Origin: Edaphobacter bradus
Lineage (GTDB): Bacteria; Acidobacteriota; Terriglobia; Terriglobales; Acidobacteriaceae
Length of the DNA stretch: 64,000 nt
Assembly (NCBI RefSeq): GCF_025685645.1
Contig: NZ_JAGSYF010000003.1
Location: 496,001 to 560,000, forward strand
Direction of reading: 5' to 3'
Notes under the pieces: model-generated
Database searches by the model: none
What the model was told of the DNA's origin: nothing
Seen by the model: only the letters and a program-made list of their open reading frames with translations
Shown: one piece after another, positions 42,156 to 51,580 of the stretch
How the letters are laid out: the number at the start of each line of letters is the position of its first letter
Position numbering within the stretch: the stretch's first letter is position 1
Made by a program: the position numbers and the translations under genes

Positions 42156-42846
42156 TATTTTTTCGATGCTTTGGTTTATCCCCTGATTTCGGCTTCACCC
42201 AGACCCTGCCCGCGGCGGGGCTTCCCAGGGTCACCGGGCCGTTTGGAGTCAACACCTGAATCGTGTCGTCGTAGTTGCGCTCCAACACTCGAACCGGCAC
42301 CCGAGGCCCGATTCCAATCTTATGCAGAAACTCGAGCAGCCGGAAATCGCGCTCATACAGGCTCGCGACGACGTAGTCCTTTGCCTCGACCGCCTCCGAC
42401 AACGGAAGCAGACCACGCTTCCTGATCTGAGCGGGCGTCTCCGGCAGAACCCGGTTGCCGTGCGGGCAGTCGCCCTCCTTGCCCAGTTTTTCAATCAGCT
42501 TGGCCTCAACCGCCGGAGAGATAACATGCTCCAGCCGTTCCGCCTCTGCGTGGACCTGATGCCACTCCATGCCGAAGATCTCCGCCAGCATGCGCTCCAC
42601 CAGATGGTGCCGCAGGGCGGTCCGGTGTGCTGCCTCTCTGCCCTTCGCTGTGAGCTTCAGCGTGCCATCGCGATTCGCATCGACGTAGCCATCCTCCCTC
42701 AACCGCTTGACAGCCTTCGTGACAGCGGGCGGCGACACCTCAAGCCACTGTGCCAACAACGCCGGAATGACCGTGCGCCCCTCGCTCTCAGCCTCGATAA
42801 TGGCCTTGAGATAGTCTTCCCTCGAAACTGTCATCTCTTGCGACAT
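42151..42846 (-). CDS. mntR: DtxR/MntR-family metal-dependent regulator
   Basis: The 231-residue protein has the DtxR winged-helix ([16 protein letters not shown], then [20 protein letters not shown] at about residues 31-50), the metal/dimer domain ([22 protein letters not shown] with HHL, E, H ligands) and a C-terminal SH3-like FeoA domain. Placement before mntH suggests Mn2+-dependent repression of uptake. The basic tail [14 protein letters not shown] is an extension. The symbol is inferred from context. Confidence 0.88.
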   Translation of the reverse strand: MSQEMTVSREDYLKAIIEAESEGRTVIPALLAQWLEVSPPAVTKAVKRLREDGYVDANRDGTLKLTAKGREAAHRTALRHHLVERMLAEIFGMEWHQVHAEAERLEHVISPAVEAKLIEKLGKEGDCPHGNRVLPETPAQIRKRGLLPLSEAVEAKDYVVASLYERDFRLLEFLHKIGIGPRVPVRVLERNYDDTIQVLTPNGPVTLGSPAAGRVWVKPKSGDKPKHRKNK

Positions 42847-42854
42847 CTACACAA

Positions 42855-42870
42855 GTTAACCACGGTGAAC
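42855..42870. promoter_or_regulatory. MntR-type operator in front of mntR
   Basis: GTTAACCACGGTGAAC is a palindrome with one mismatch, 9 bases upstream of the mntR ATG. It matches the mntH-proximal site in both half-sites and spacing, which suggests autorepression. Confidence 0.65.
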
Positions 42871-43039
42871 CCCATTTGTCGAAGCCATTATGCTCGGCAG
42901 GTGCAAGGCTTGCCATGCTCCATCGGCGAGGAGCACAATATCGCCAGTTACGGGCCCCTTACTTAACATTTCCGCCCGGCACCCCATCCTCGAATCGTGC
43001 GCCATTCGAGCCCAGCTGCAGGCGGAAGGAGGAACCTCC

Positions 43040-44119
43040 ATGGCAAGCCCAGCTCTTTCCAACGTCATTGATCCGTCTAAACTCAACGCATTTATGGGCC
43101 GGGCTGTCCAGGACATGGGCGCTGCCCTGCACGCGGCCTTGGTAATCGTCGGCGACAAGCTCGGCCTCTACAAAGCGATGGCAGGCGCGGGTCCTTTGAC
43201 CTCTGCGGAGCTCGCCACCAAGGCCCACACCGACGAGCGATATACCCGCGAGTGGCTGAATGCAAACGCCGCCAGCGGCTACCTGACCTACGATCCCGCA
43301 ACGAAGACCTACCTGCTTCCGCCGGAGCAAGCCTTCGCGCTCGCGCAGGAAGACAGCCCGGCCTTCATCCCTGGAGCCTTCCAGATTATCGGGGCGCTGA
43401 TGCGTGACGAACCCAAGATTACCGAGGCCTTTCGCACGAGCAAGGGCGTCGGCTGGCACGAGCATGACCCGCAGATGTTCGAAGGCACGGAGCGCTTCTT
43501 CCGCCCGAACTACGCCGCCAACCTGATGTCGAGTTGGTTGCCATCGTTGACCGGCGTCGTTGCCAAGCTGGAGAAGGGCGGACGCGTCGCTGACGTAGGC
43601 TGCGGCCACGGCTCATCCACAATCCTGATGGCGAAGGCCTATCCGAACTCGAAATTCTTCGGCTTCGACTATCACCCAGCTTCGATCGAGTGGGCCCGCA
43701 ACGCCGCCCAGAAGGAAGGCGTGGCCGAACGCATCACCTTTGAGGTCGCCTCAGCCAAGCAGTTCCCCGGCAAAAATTACGATCTCGTCGCCTTCTTCGA
43801 TTGCCTGCACGATATGGGCGACCCCGTAGGGGCCTCGGCGCATGTCCTCTCCACGCTCGCGTCCGAGGGCTCGTGGATGATAGTCGAACCCTACGCGAAT
43901 GACAAGGTGGAAGACAACCTCAACCCGATAGGCCGGGTCTTCTACTCGGCGTCGACTATGATCTGCACACCGGCTTCACGCTCGCAAGAGGTAGGCCTCG
44001 CGCTCGGAGCGCAGGCCGGAGAGACGCGGATGCGCGAGGTCGTGATGAGCGGAGGGTTCAGCCAGTTCCGCCGCGCTAGCGAGACGCCGTTCAATCTCGT
44101 CTACGAAGCTCGAGCGTGA
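43040..44119 (+). CDS. SAM-dependent methyltransferase with N-terminal winged helix
   Basis: The 359-residue protein starts at the ATG at 43040, where AAGGAGG sits just upstream; the frame is open further back to 42890. The N-terminal 120 residues form a winged-helix dimer domain (LGLYKAMAGAGPLTSAELAT), and SAM motif I is VADVGCGHGSSTI. The FDCLHDMGDP segment is typical of a group often annotated as Rv2258c-like. The overall plan is like small-molecule O-methyltransferases, but the substrate is unknown. Confidence 0.85.
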   Translation: MASPALSNVIDPSKLNAFMGRAVQDMGAALHAALVIVGDKLGLYKAMAGAGPLTSAELATKAHTDERYTREWLNANAASGYLTYDPATKTYLLPPEQAFALAQEDSPAFIPGAFQIIGALMRDEPKITEAFRTSKGVGWHEHDPQMFEGTERFFRPNYAANLMSSWLPSLTGVVAKLEKGGRVADVGCGHGSSTILMAKAYPNSKFFGFDYHPASIEWARNAAQKEGVAERITFEVASAKQFPGKNYDLVAFFDCLHDMGDPVGASAHVLSTLASEGSWMIVEPYANDKVEDNLNPIGRVFYSASTMICTPASRSQEVGLALGAQAGETRMREVVMSGGFSQFRRASETPFNLVYEARA

Positions 44120-44213
44120 GGAGTGCGCAAACTTTCGCAGAACACTGTGTCGTGCTGATCCGAAGCTTGAGCGCCCACGCCTGCCATGCGAGACTAAAGA
44201 AGCCCGAGACAAC

Positions 44214-44289
<76 letters not shown>

Positions 44290-44479
44290 TTCAACTCCAA
44301 TCAATACTTGGATTTATGAAGATTTGGCGAGAGCTCGCCGAATTTTCCTCTTTTCAACTGTGCCCATCTTTGTGCCTACTTCCCTTTTAACCGTCTTGCG
44401 CTTTTGGGCTTTCGACGCGCCGTCCTGCAACGCCGACGCTTTGGCGAATACACGTCAATCGTCTCCGCCTGAGGGTGAA
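44290..44479. other. Gap after the tRNA
   Basis: About 190 bases with no gene I can support. The minus strand holds a short Lys/Arg-rich frame without a family match. It leads into the transporter remnant. Confidence 0.4.
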
Positions 44480-44757
44480 CGCGCCCCATGTGGACCGCTC
44501 GGACACTGGGCGGTGCAAGGCCCTTCGCCATCCCAGCTGCGCGCGACCTGCACGCATCCTACGCTGACACAACCATGGCCGTTGCGATGGGCGAGTCGGT
44601 CGCCAACATGCTTCATCCGTTCTTCGCCCTGCCCATCCTCGCCATCGCCGGCATCAAAATGCGCCGCATGATGGGCTTCACGGTCGCCACCTTTTTCATC
44701 TCGCTCATCGTCTTCGGCGCTTCTCTTCTTCTGCTCTGCCCAGACCGTAAGCTCTGA
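44480..44757 (+). pseudogene. Short-chain fatty acid transporter (AtoE-like) remnant
   Basis: The conserved AtoE block GGxWAVQGP appears as GHWAVQGP near 44508-44531; the rest of that region (IPAARDL, then MAVAMGESVANMLHPFFALP and LAIAGIKMRRMMGF) is one frame away. So a frameshift lies near 44525, and everything upstream in the protein is absent. Only the last two membrane helices remain. Confidence 0.65.
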
Positions 44758-44783
44758 ACATTCACAGAACCATCACCCACCAA

Positions 44784-46556
44784 TCAACGCTTCGAAGAGG
44801 ATGTGGCGTGTTCCATCTCTTTACCTTGAGTCAGAGCGCCGCCCTGCTTCAGGTGGTAGAAACAATCCCCCGCGACATTCTCAAATTCCTGCGTCTTTCC
44901 ATTCGGCCAGAAGACCTCGACCTTATCGATCCGTGACACGTCCCCCAATCCAAAGTGCAAGCGCAGATCGTTCTGTGAGAGATAACTGCCTCCGCTTCTC
45001 ACCTCGCCCGTCTGTTGCAGCTTTCCGGTCGTGATGCGAATGCGGGCGTTGAGAGCCAGCCGGTTCGCGGGACTTCCCTCCAGATCAAAGCTGACCCAAT
45101 GATGCGCGGGGTTGCTCTTCGTCTCGAGGATCATCGGCTCGCCTTCGATGTTTTCGACCACAACGTCCAGACTGCCTCGGTTAAACAGGTCCCCGACGGC
45201 CAGCCCGCGACTTACCTGAGGCACGCCCATCGCCGGCCCCACCTGTGCGCTTATATCCTTGAACGTCCCGTCCCGCTGGTTCTGAAAGACCAGCTTAGGC
45301 TCTCGATACGACGTGCCGATCTTCGCATCGTCCACCTGCGGGTAGACGTGGCCATTTACAAGGATCAGGTCTTGCCAACCCGAGTTGTCCAGGTCGACGA
45401 AGGCGTCTCCCCAACCCACAAACGGTACGGTTGGCCGCGCAGCGCCGGCCGCGTGCGAGACATCTGTGAAGCTCAGCCCACCGTCATTGCGATAGAGTGT
45501 CGCATACTCCTCACTGAAGTGAGAGACGAAGATACTCATTCGTCCATTATTCAAATAGTCGCCCACTGCGACTCCCATGTTCGCCTGCTCCTGGCCATCC
45601 TCGCTGACCGCGGCGCCTGAGTCGAAGGCAATCTCCTTAAAATGCCCGTTGCCCTCGTTGTGGTAGAGATAGTTTGGCCCGCCGTCGTTCGCGACAAAGA
45701 GATCGAGCTTGCCATCATTGTCGAAATCGGACCAGACAGCCGCTAGACCAAAGAACTTGTTCGCATCATTCACGCCAGCCTGCTCTGCGACTTCTGTGAA
45801 GGTGCCATCGCCATTGTTGTGATAAAGCGCATCGGGCGAGCCCTTCAATCCTCGCGGCCCACACTGTACAGCAATCTCGTGATACTGGCAGGTCTTCCGC
45901 GCCCCAAACTCAGGAAGATTGTGGAGATCGAGATCGACATAGTGCGCCACAAACAGATCCTGGTTGCCGTCACCGTCGTAGTCTCCGAAGGCCACACCGG
46001 TCGCCCAGCCGCTGTCCTTGTCGAGCCCCGCGGCCTTCGTGACATTGGTAAATGTTCCATCCCCATTGTTTCGATACAGCACGACGCCGCCGAAGCAGCT
46101 CACAACGAGATCCGGCCGCCCGTCGTTGTTGAAGTCACCGACTGCGACACCCATCGCCCAGCAGGGATACCCGACACCGGCCTTCTCGGTTACGTCTGTG
46201 AATGTTCCGTCGTGATTGTTGTGGAAGAGCGCGCTTCTCGCCTTCTTCCCATCAAGCGCCATCGCCACACTGGGCGCGTTCGTGAAGTAGAGATCGGGCC
46301 ATCCGTCGCCGTCGTAGTCAATGATGGCAACGCCGCCGCTCATCGACTCGACGATGTACCTCTGCGCAGGGCTGGACAGATGATTGAAATGAATTCCCGT
46401 AGACGCCGTGATATCGACCAGTTGAGGAAACCTGGCCGTTGAGCCGGATTGCGTCTGCGCCCCCAGCCGCGCCTGGAGAACGAGGGAGAGCAGCAGGATA
46501 GCAGCGGCGATCAGCCGGCTATTTCGACATCCCAGCATCTTCATCCGCCTTCTCAT
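44784..46556 (-). CDS. CRTAC1-family secreted FG-GAP/ASPIC-UnbV protein
   Basis: The 590-residue protein has a signal sequence (about residues 14-33, ending in GAQ) and repeated calcium-type FG-GAP blades, each with a DxDxDGxxD loop (DYDGDGWPD, DFNNDGRPD, DYDGDGNQD, DFDNDGKLD). The C-terminus is an ASPIC/UnbV domain (about 490-570). Three ATGs lie within the first seven residues. The start overlaps the 3' end of the TPR gene by up to 38 bases, so the two form an operon. Function is unknown; in Acidobacteria the trio TonB-TPR-CRTAC1 is common. Confidence 0.88.
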   Translation of the reverse strand: MRRRMKMLGCRNSRLIAAAILLLSLVLQARLGAQTQSGSTARFPQLVDITASTGIHFNHLSSPAQRYIVESMSGGVAIIDYDGDGWPDLYFTNAPSVAMALDGKKARSALFHNNHDGTFTDVTEKAGVGYPCWAMGVAVGDFNNDGRPDLVVSCFGGVVLYRNNGDGTFTNVTKAAGLDKDSGWATGVAFGDYDGDGNQDLFVAHYVDLDLHNLPEFGARKTCQYHEIAVQCGPRGLKGSPDALYHNNGDGTFTEVAEQAGVNDANKFFGLAAVWSDFDNDGKLDLFVANDGGPNYLYHNEGNGHFKEIAFDSGAAVSEDGQEQANMGVAVGDYLNNGRMSIFVSHFSEEYATLYRNDGGLSFTDVSHAAGAARPTVPFVGWGDAFVDLDNSGWQDLILVNGHVYPQVDDAKIGTSYREPKLVFQNQRDGTFKDISAQVGPAMGVPQVSRGLAVGDLFNRGSLDVVVENIEGEPMILETKSNPAHHWVSFDLEGSPANRLALNARIRITTGKLQQTGEVRSGGSYLSQNDLRLHFGLGDVSRIDKVEVFWPNGKTQEFENVAGDCFYHLKQGGALTQGKEMEHATSSSKR

Positions 46557-47709
46557 CCAGATTGACCCGCATATCGTGAAAGACCGTCCGCAGCTTCTCT
46601 TTCATGTCCTTGTACTTCTGATACTCCGCCAGCTCCTTCTTCGCTTCCTCGGGCCTTCCCTGCTGACGGTACAGCGTGCTTAGCCGATAGTGCGCGACGT
46701 AGTTCGTGGGATCAACCTCCACCGCGTGCTCAAGCATCTGCTGCGCCCTCCCGCGCTCCTTCATCGAGAGGAGCACCTTGGCAAACTCCGTACAGGCGTC
46801 TCCATCATTGGGCTGCAATTCCAGCGCATGGGAGTCATTGTCGTACGCCGTCTTCATATCTCCACGCGCGGCTGCGATCTTTCCCAACATGAGCTGCGCT
46901 TTTTCATCGTTGGGATTGGCCGCCACCGCAGCACGAAACTCTCCCTCCGCCTCGGCCTTCAGCTTCTCATCGCTCGAGCTGTAGAGAATATCTCCTAGCT
47001 CAAAATAAAGTCCCGTAACCTTCGGATCGATCCTGATCGCCTCGCGATAGTTCTTGATCGCGCCGGCATCGTCTCCTTGCCGGGCCAGCTCGCGAGCCAT
47101 CACCTGATGCAGCTGCGCGCTGTTGGGATCGGTCAGAGCAAGCGTCAGCATTGTCCTGCCTGCCAGGTCCGAATAAAGCCGATAGGACATCGCGAGCAGC
47201 TTCACATCGGTAGGCTGCGACTCAAGAAGTGTTGCAACCGTGCCTGCTGCCTTTTCCAACTCACCGTTCGCCGTATAGCTGTCGATCAGCGCGCTACCCA
47301 CCTCTGCCTGAACCTTTTCTCCTTTCAGATGTGGGAAGGCCGCCTCCAGGTCGGCGCGGCTGCCGGCATCGCTCTGCCGGGCCTCCGCCAATCCCAACAG
47401 GGCCTGAAGCTTCCATAGCTCCGGATTGGAGTTGACTGCGGCGCGCAGATGCGGAACAGCTCCCGCAGAGTCGCCGCGGAAAAAGAGCAGAACACCAAGA
47501 TTTCCCTGCGCGTCGGTATTCGCGGGATCCAGCGCGAGAATAGCGTTGAACTCCGGGATCGCCAGATCGGGCCGCTGCTGCCTTAGATATTGCTGAGCTT
47601 TGCTCTCGTGAAGATGAATCTGGCCACTCTTACTCTGCGTCGACTGGCAAACGCAAGACACCGGGAGAACAAACAGGAGGCCCGTGAAGAAAACGGATTT
47701 TACAGACAT
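46519..47709 (-). CDS. Secreted TPR protein
   Basis: The 396-residue protein starts at the ATG at 47709, which gives a signal peptide (VFFTGLLFVLPVSCVCQ); the longer frame to 47919 would run into the terminator and receptor gene. About eight TPR units follow, with typical pairs such as PEFNAILALDPANTDAQGNL and AHYRLSTLYRQQGRPEEAKK. It probably acts in the periplasm as a scaffold or glycan/protein-binding partner of the CRTAC1 protein and the receptor. Confidence 0.85.
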   Translation of the reverse strand: MSVKSVFFTGLLFVLPVSCVCQSTQSKSGQIHLHESKAQQYLRQQRPDLAIPEFNAILALDPANTDAQGNLGVLLFFRGDSAGAVPHLRAAVNSNPELWKLQALLGLAEARQSDAGSRADLEAAFPHLKGEKVQAEVGSALIDSYTANGELEKAAGTVATLLESQPTDVKLLAMSYRLYSDLAGRTMLTLALTDPNSAQLHQVMARELARQGDDAGAIKNYREAIRIDPKVTGLYFELGDILYSSSDEKLKAEAEGEFRAAVAANPNDEKAQLMLGKIAAARGDMKTAYDNDSHALELQPNDGDACTEFAKVLLSMKERGRAQQMLEHAVEVDPTNYVAHYRLSTLYRQQGRPEEAKKELAEYQKYKDMKEKLRTVFHDMRVNLDEKADEDAGMSK

Positions 47710-47751
47710 AGCAATCGGATCATACCGTAGCGGCCTAGCGCTGCGAAAATG

Positions 47752-47785
47752 CGAAAAGGACGACGGCAAACCGTCGTCCTTTTCG
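47752..47785 (-). terminator. Perfect 15-bp terminator after TonB receptor 1
   Basis: CGAAAAGGACGACGG and its exact complement flank the loop CAAA. It lies 22 bases past the receptor stop. The descending arm ends in CCTTTTCG. A near-copy follows receptor 2. Confidence 0.75.
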
Positions 47786-47806
47786 GTTGGGGCCTCTATT
47801 CGTAAG

Positions 47807-50800
47807 TTAGAACGAGACGCGTGCGAAGAGCTGGATGTGACGGCTGCCGGTAGTTGTGCCGTTGATCGTGCCCGCGCCCCCATTCCCGATCGTTGCATTG
47901 GGATTGCCGAGACTTGCATGGTTCAGGAAGTTTTGCGCGTCTGCCCGAATCTGGAGCTTCGCCTTCTCTGAGATAGAGAAGGATTTCTCCAGGGAGAGGT
48001 TCATGATGGAGTACCCAGGCCCCCGCAGGGAATTGCGGCGGATATTGCCGAACGTTCCGTTTGCTGGTTGTGCAAAGGCACTTACGTTGAACCACTCCGC
48101 CCGGCCGGGGTTGGCAAGATGCGGGTCTCCGACCTGGTTCGGATACCAATCACCTGCCTGTGCATAGCTGCCCGTGTTGCTCTGCATGGTCGGAGTGAAG
48201 GGAGTACCGGTATTCACCCGGGCGATCGTAGAGAGTTGCCAGCCCCCAACCACAGCATCCACGACGGAGTTGTGATTCAGGAACAGCCCATTCTTGCCGA
48301 ACGGAAGCTGGTAGATGGCCGTGACATTGAACATGTGACGGATGTCAAAGTTCGACGGGCCGTAGTTGCAGGACACGCAGTACGCTCTCTGGTAGTGCGT
48401 GCTTCCTACGCTACTGCCCCATCCGGCGGAGTCCTGATCATCCAGGAAGTGAGACCAGGTGTAGTTGGCGGTTGCGTTGAGGCCACGCGACATCCGCTTC
48501 TCGAACGAGAGTTGTAGTGAGTTGTAGTTGGAGATTGCGTTGTTCGTGCTTCCGCCGAGTCCCTGGAACAGGGGATAAGGACGAGCATTGGTCGGGCCGG
48601 GCAGGGCATCATTCGAAGCCAGCTTGGACTCCGGGACCTGGTTGATGTCTACTCCAAAGTTCAGGTTATAGCCATGGCTTCCTACATACGCAGCCTGGGC
48701 CACCATCGAGGATCCAATCTCGCGCTGAACGCTAAAGTTGTACTGGTAAATCTTGGGAACCGGAGTGTGGTACTGGTTGTACGACATGCCGGTGCCGTTG
48801 TAGCCGTCCGGGCCCGATCTCGGGTGGAACAGCGAATTAATGCTATGCCCGGCCGATCCCTGGTAGTTGGTGTTCCCGTCGGAACTCAGGAGCACAACCG
48901 GAGAGATTCCACTGGTGCTGTCCCTATAGGTTGAGAGATTGATGCCGAACGCATTGCCCAAGCCATTGCCGTAGGTATCCGAGCTCCAGGTGTAGGCGAA
49001 GAGGCCAAAACCGCCGCGGAGTACCGTCTTGGGGTCCAACGAGTAGGAGACGCCAACTCGCGGGAGGAAGGTGCTCCACACGGGAGCCTGGAGCTGAGAG
49101 CGGCCATTGGCTTTGGTGTTGGCATACCAGGCAGCTCCCAGGCTACCGTCTGCAGGATTGGTGACCGTGGGATCGAAGCTGGCTATGTTGCCCTTCACCT
49201 CGCTCCATCCCGTGGTTCCCTGCCAGCGCAGTCCGAGATTCACCGTCAGGTTCGGACGGAGTTTGATGTCGTCCTGTACAAAGGCCTGCGGAGTCTTGAT
49301 CCGGGCCCCGTACTCCGGAGACAACTTGGCGTTCCAGTTTTGCGCGTAGCCAAGCAGGAAGTCCGCGTACCCTGTACCAGAGGTACCGGCCTGGCCGTTA
49401 CCCGCCGCAGTGTAGTTGCCATTGAAGCCAATGGTACTGGAATCAAGGTTGCCCCAGGCAGTCGAATCGGCCCGGCTGATCAGGAACTCGCCGCCAAAGT
49501 GCAACACGTGGCGTCCGCGGATCAGCGTGACGACGTCCGACGGGTCAAAGACGAACTCCTTGTAGACGGCGTTGCTCGCTGAGGCCAGGCCGTAAATCCC
49601 GGAGACGTTGATGTTCGGGAAGAGATCCGCCTTGGCGAACTTCAAGCCCAGCTTCGAGGGGAAGCCCTGGTTAATGGAGAAGGGCGTGAAGTAGTTCAAC
49701 TGATCGGTAAAGCCAAAGCGCGCTTCGTTGATGATGTTGGGGCTGATCGTCCACACATCCGAGATCTGTGCGTTATCGCGGCTCACATCTCCATGCTGGC
49801 AGTTGATCGGGCAGAGGTTCTGGTTCAGGTATGTGGCCGGGTTGTCGCTTTCGGTCTCGGAGATGGTGATCCGGTGGTAGGCGACGGGGGTGTAGTCCAG
49901 ACGCCCAAAGAACTTGGTGAAGGGGTTCAGGTTAGGCGGGCCCTCGTAGGAATAGTTGTTGGCAGGCAGGCCATTCGAGCCAGTGTGCCCGGGAACATTG
50001 GCCTTCGGGTAGTAGGCGTTGATGGCGTTGGCCACAGGGTCGATCATGCTCGCGGGAATCTTGTTGCCATTGCCATACTCATCGGCAAAGGATGTCCGGA
50101 TAGCACATGGGCATTTTGTTGGTTTTGTCGGGTCCTGCCCGGGATAGAGATGGGTTCCAGTCTGTTGAATCGTCTGCGTGCTGGGATCGTAGAGGGTGGG
50201 CAACCCGGTAAAGTCGCCGGCCCGCATAGCATCGGTCGGAACAGTCAAGGTAGCAGCGGCCGAACCGCCGTTGCTGTAGGTCTTGTCAAAGTTGAAGTAG
50301 AAGAACAGCTTGTCCCTGAGGATGGGTCCGCTGACCGAGAAGCCATAGTTGTCATACCGCTGGAAGCCAGCTGTATTTTTTTTGCCGTCGAATCTGTAAT
50401 CCGTAGTATTCAGCGCAGTGTTCTGCAGGTACTCGTACGCGGCTCCATGCCAGTGGTTCGATCCGCTCTTGCTGACCTGATTGAAGATGACGCCGCCAAG
50501 CCCGTACTGCGCCGAGAAGGAGGACGTGTCAACCTTCACCTCGGCAGTGGTCTCGAAGACCGTAACGTCGGCGTTTTCGCTCATCGGCAAGGTCGTCGTC
50601 GCTCCGTCCGCCAACACCGAGTTGTAAGGGAGGTTGCCGTTTACCGAAGCAGTCTGGCCGGACCGGAAGCTGTACGAGACGCCGGGCAGCGTATTAACGA
50701 AGTTCTGCCAATCCGCTCCGTACTGCGGCAGTTCCGACATGGTCGCGGAGGTCATCGTGTTGGACTGCGAACCGGACTCCGTGTCCAGAAGCGGCAGGTC

Positions 50801-51169
50801 CTCCGTCACGACCACCTGCTCCTGCACTCCACCAATGGGGAGCTGGCCGTTGACCGTCTCAATGCCTACCAACAGCGTGACAGGCCCTCGCACCAGGGTC
50901 TTGAAACCTGGCGCCGAAATGGTCACGAGGTAATGGTCCGGCACAATCGAGCCGGTGTCATAGACGCCAGCGGCGTCCGTCGTTAGGGTGCGTGTGATTC
51001 CCTTGTCCACATCCTGCACCGAGACGGTCGCACCGGCAATCGCTGCTCCGGTGGCATCGGTGACCGTACCGCGCAAATCGGCGGAATTGGTATTTTGCGC
51101 GAAGCCTGCCACAGCCGATAAGCATCCGGCCGCCACTAGGCTACTTATAAAACGCATTGCGTGCCTCAT
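47807..51169 (-). CDS. Oar-type TonB-dependent receptor, copy 1
   Basis: The 1120-residue outer-membrane protein has a signal peptide (cleavage after about residue 24, GFAQ), a carboxypeptidase-regulatory-like beta domain (residues 28-108, LRGTVTDATGAAIAGATVSV), a plug-like domain (about 115-225) and a barrel ending in the aromatic strand HIQLFARVSF. It is close to copy 2 throughout, with almost identical first 100 residues and promoter. Proteins of this family are thought to import glycans or other large substrates. No TonB box could be fixed. It is followed by the TPR and CRTAC1 genes. Confidence 0.9.
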   Translation of the reverse strand: MRHAMRFISSLVAAGCLSAVAGFAQNTNSADLRGTVTDATGAAIAGATVSVQDVDKGITRTLTTDAAGVYDTGSIVPDHYLVTISAPGFKTLVRGPVTLLVGIETVNGQLPIGGVQEQVVVTEDLPLLDTESGSQSNTMTSATMSELPQYGADWQNFVNTLPGVSYSFRSGQTASVNGNLPYNSVLADGATTTLPMSENADVTVFETTAEVKVDTSSFSAQYGLGGVIFNQVSKSGSNHWHGAAYEYLQNTALNTTDYRFDGKKNTAGFQRYDNYGFSVSGPILRDKLFFYFNFDKTYSNGGSAAATLTVPTDAMRAGDFTGLPTLYDPSTQTIQQTGTHLYPGQDPTKPTKCPCAIRTSFADEYGNGNKIPASMIDPVANAINAYYPKANVPGHTGSNGLPANNYSYEGPPNLNPFTKFFGRLDYTPVAYHRITISETESDNPATYLNQNLCPINCQHGDVSRDNAQISDVWTISPNIINEARFGFTDQLNYFTPFSINQGFPSKLGLKFAKADLFPNINVSGIYGLASASNAVYKEFVFDPSDVVTLIRGRHVLHFGGEFLISRADSTAWGNLDSSTIGFNGNYTAAGNGQAGTSGTGYADFLLGYAQNWNAKLSPEYGARIKTPQAFVQDDIKLRPNLTVNLGLRWQGTTGWSEVKGNIASFDPTVTNPADGSLGAAWYANTKANGRSQLQAPVWSTFLPRVGVSYSLDPKTVLRGGFGLFAYTWSSDTYGNGLGNAFGINLSTYRDSTSGISPVVLLSSDGNTNYQGSAGHSINSLFHPRSGPDGYNGTGMSYNQYHTPVPKIYQYNFSVQREIGSSMVAQAAYVGSHGYNLNFGVDINQVPESKLASNDALPGPTNARPYPLFQGLGGSTNNAISNYNSLQLSFEKRMSRGLNATANYTWSHFLDDQDSAGWGSSVGSTHYQRAYCVSCNYGPSNFDIRHMFNVTAIYQLPFGKNGLFLNHNSVVDAVVGGWQLSTIARVNTGTPFTPTMQSNTGSYAQAGDWYPNQVGDPHLANPGRAEWFNVSAFAQPANGTFGNIRRNSLRGPGYSIMNLSLEKSFSISEKAKLQIRADAQNFLNHASLGNPNATIGNGGAGTINGTTTGSRHIQLFARVSF

Positions 51170-51480
51170 AATTTGGCCTCTCCTTTGAAAACGTCAGTTA
51201 TTCCCCTGCAAGTGCTTCGCAGAGGGGCTCCGCGAGGTTTCCCGTGATTCCTGCACAGCCGCGAATCAGCCAGGTGCGTGAGTTGGGCAAACATCTTCCC
51301 CTCTCCAACATCTAGACAATCGTTTGTTGTCGCTACGAATGAACAGGGGGATTAGAGCAATCGGAGAACATGAATGTCAAGTGAATTATTCACCCATCAT
51401 CTGAAGACAAACCTTTGTCCTCAATATGGGCATGATCTGCCCATAGAAGGCAGGCATCATCTGCATCCATAGTCTCAGAG
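51170..51480. promoter_or_regulatory. Promoter region of TonB receptor 1 with three palindromes
   Basis: This region is a near-copy of 54890-55230. From the gene outward it holds TAGACAATCGTTTG (51313-51326, LacI-like core), GACAAACCTTTGTC (51406-51419, perfect) and ATGGGCATGATCTGCCCAT (51426-51444, 7-bp arms). Relative to copy 2, about 14 bases after the LacI-like core are missing, which removes the outer arm of the longer palindrome. AAAGGAGAGG lies upstream of the ATG. Confidence 0.55.
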
Positions 51481-51523
51481 ATACCAATCGGATCATGCCG
51501 TAGCGGCTTAGAGCCGGAAAATG

Positions 51524-51559
51524 CGATAAGGACGACGGTTGGAACCGTCGTCCTTATCG
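51524..51559 (-). terminator. Perfect 17-bp terminator after TonB receptor 2
   Basis: CGATAAGGACGACGGTT and its exact complement have only GG between them, so some pairs must open to form a loop. It lies 22 bases past the receptor 2 stop and is similar in sequence and place to the hairpin after receptor 1. Confidence 0.75.
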
Positions 51560-51580
51560 GTTGGGACCTCTTATTCGAAG

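Noticed and set aside
44290..44450. Lys/Arg-rich minus-strand frame ending at the CAT tRNA, possible integrase tail
   Set aside because: It has no recombinase motif (no RYxH or GHSS), so the tRNA proximity alone is not enough.
49793..50986. 397-codon frame antisense to TonB receptor 1
   Set aside because: A Val/Gly/Arg-rich shadow; a similar one exists opposite receptor 2, as expected from the duplication.
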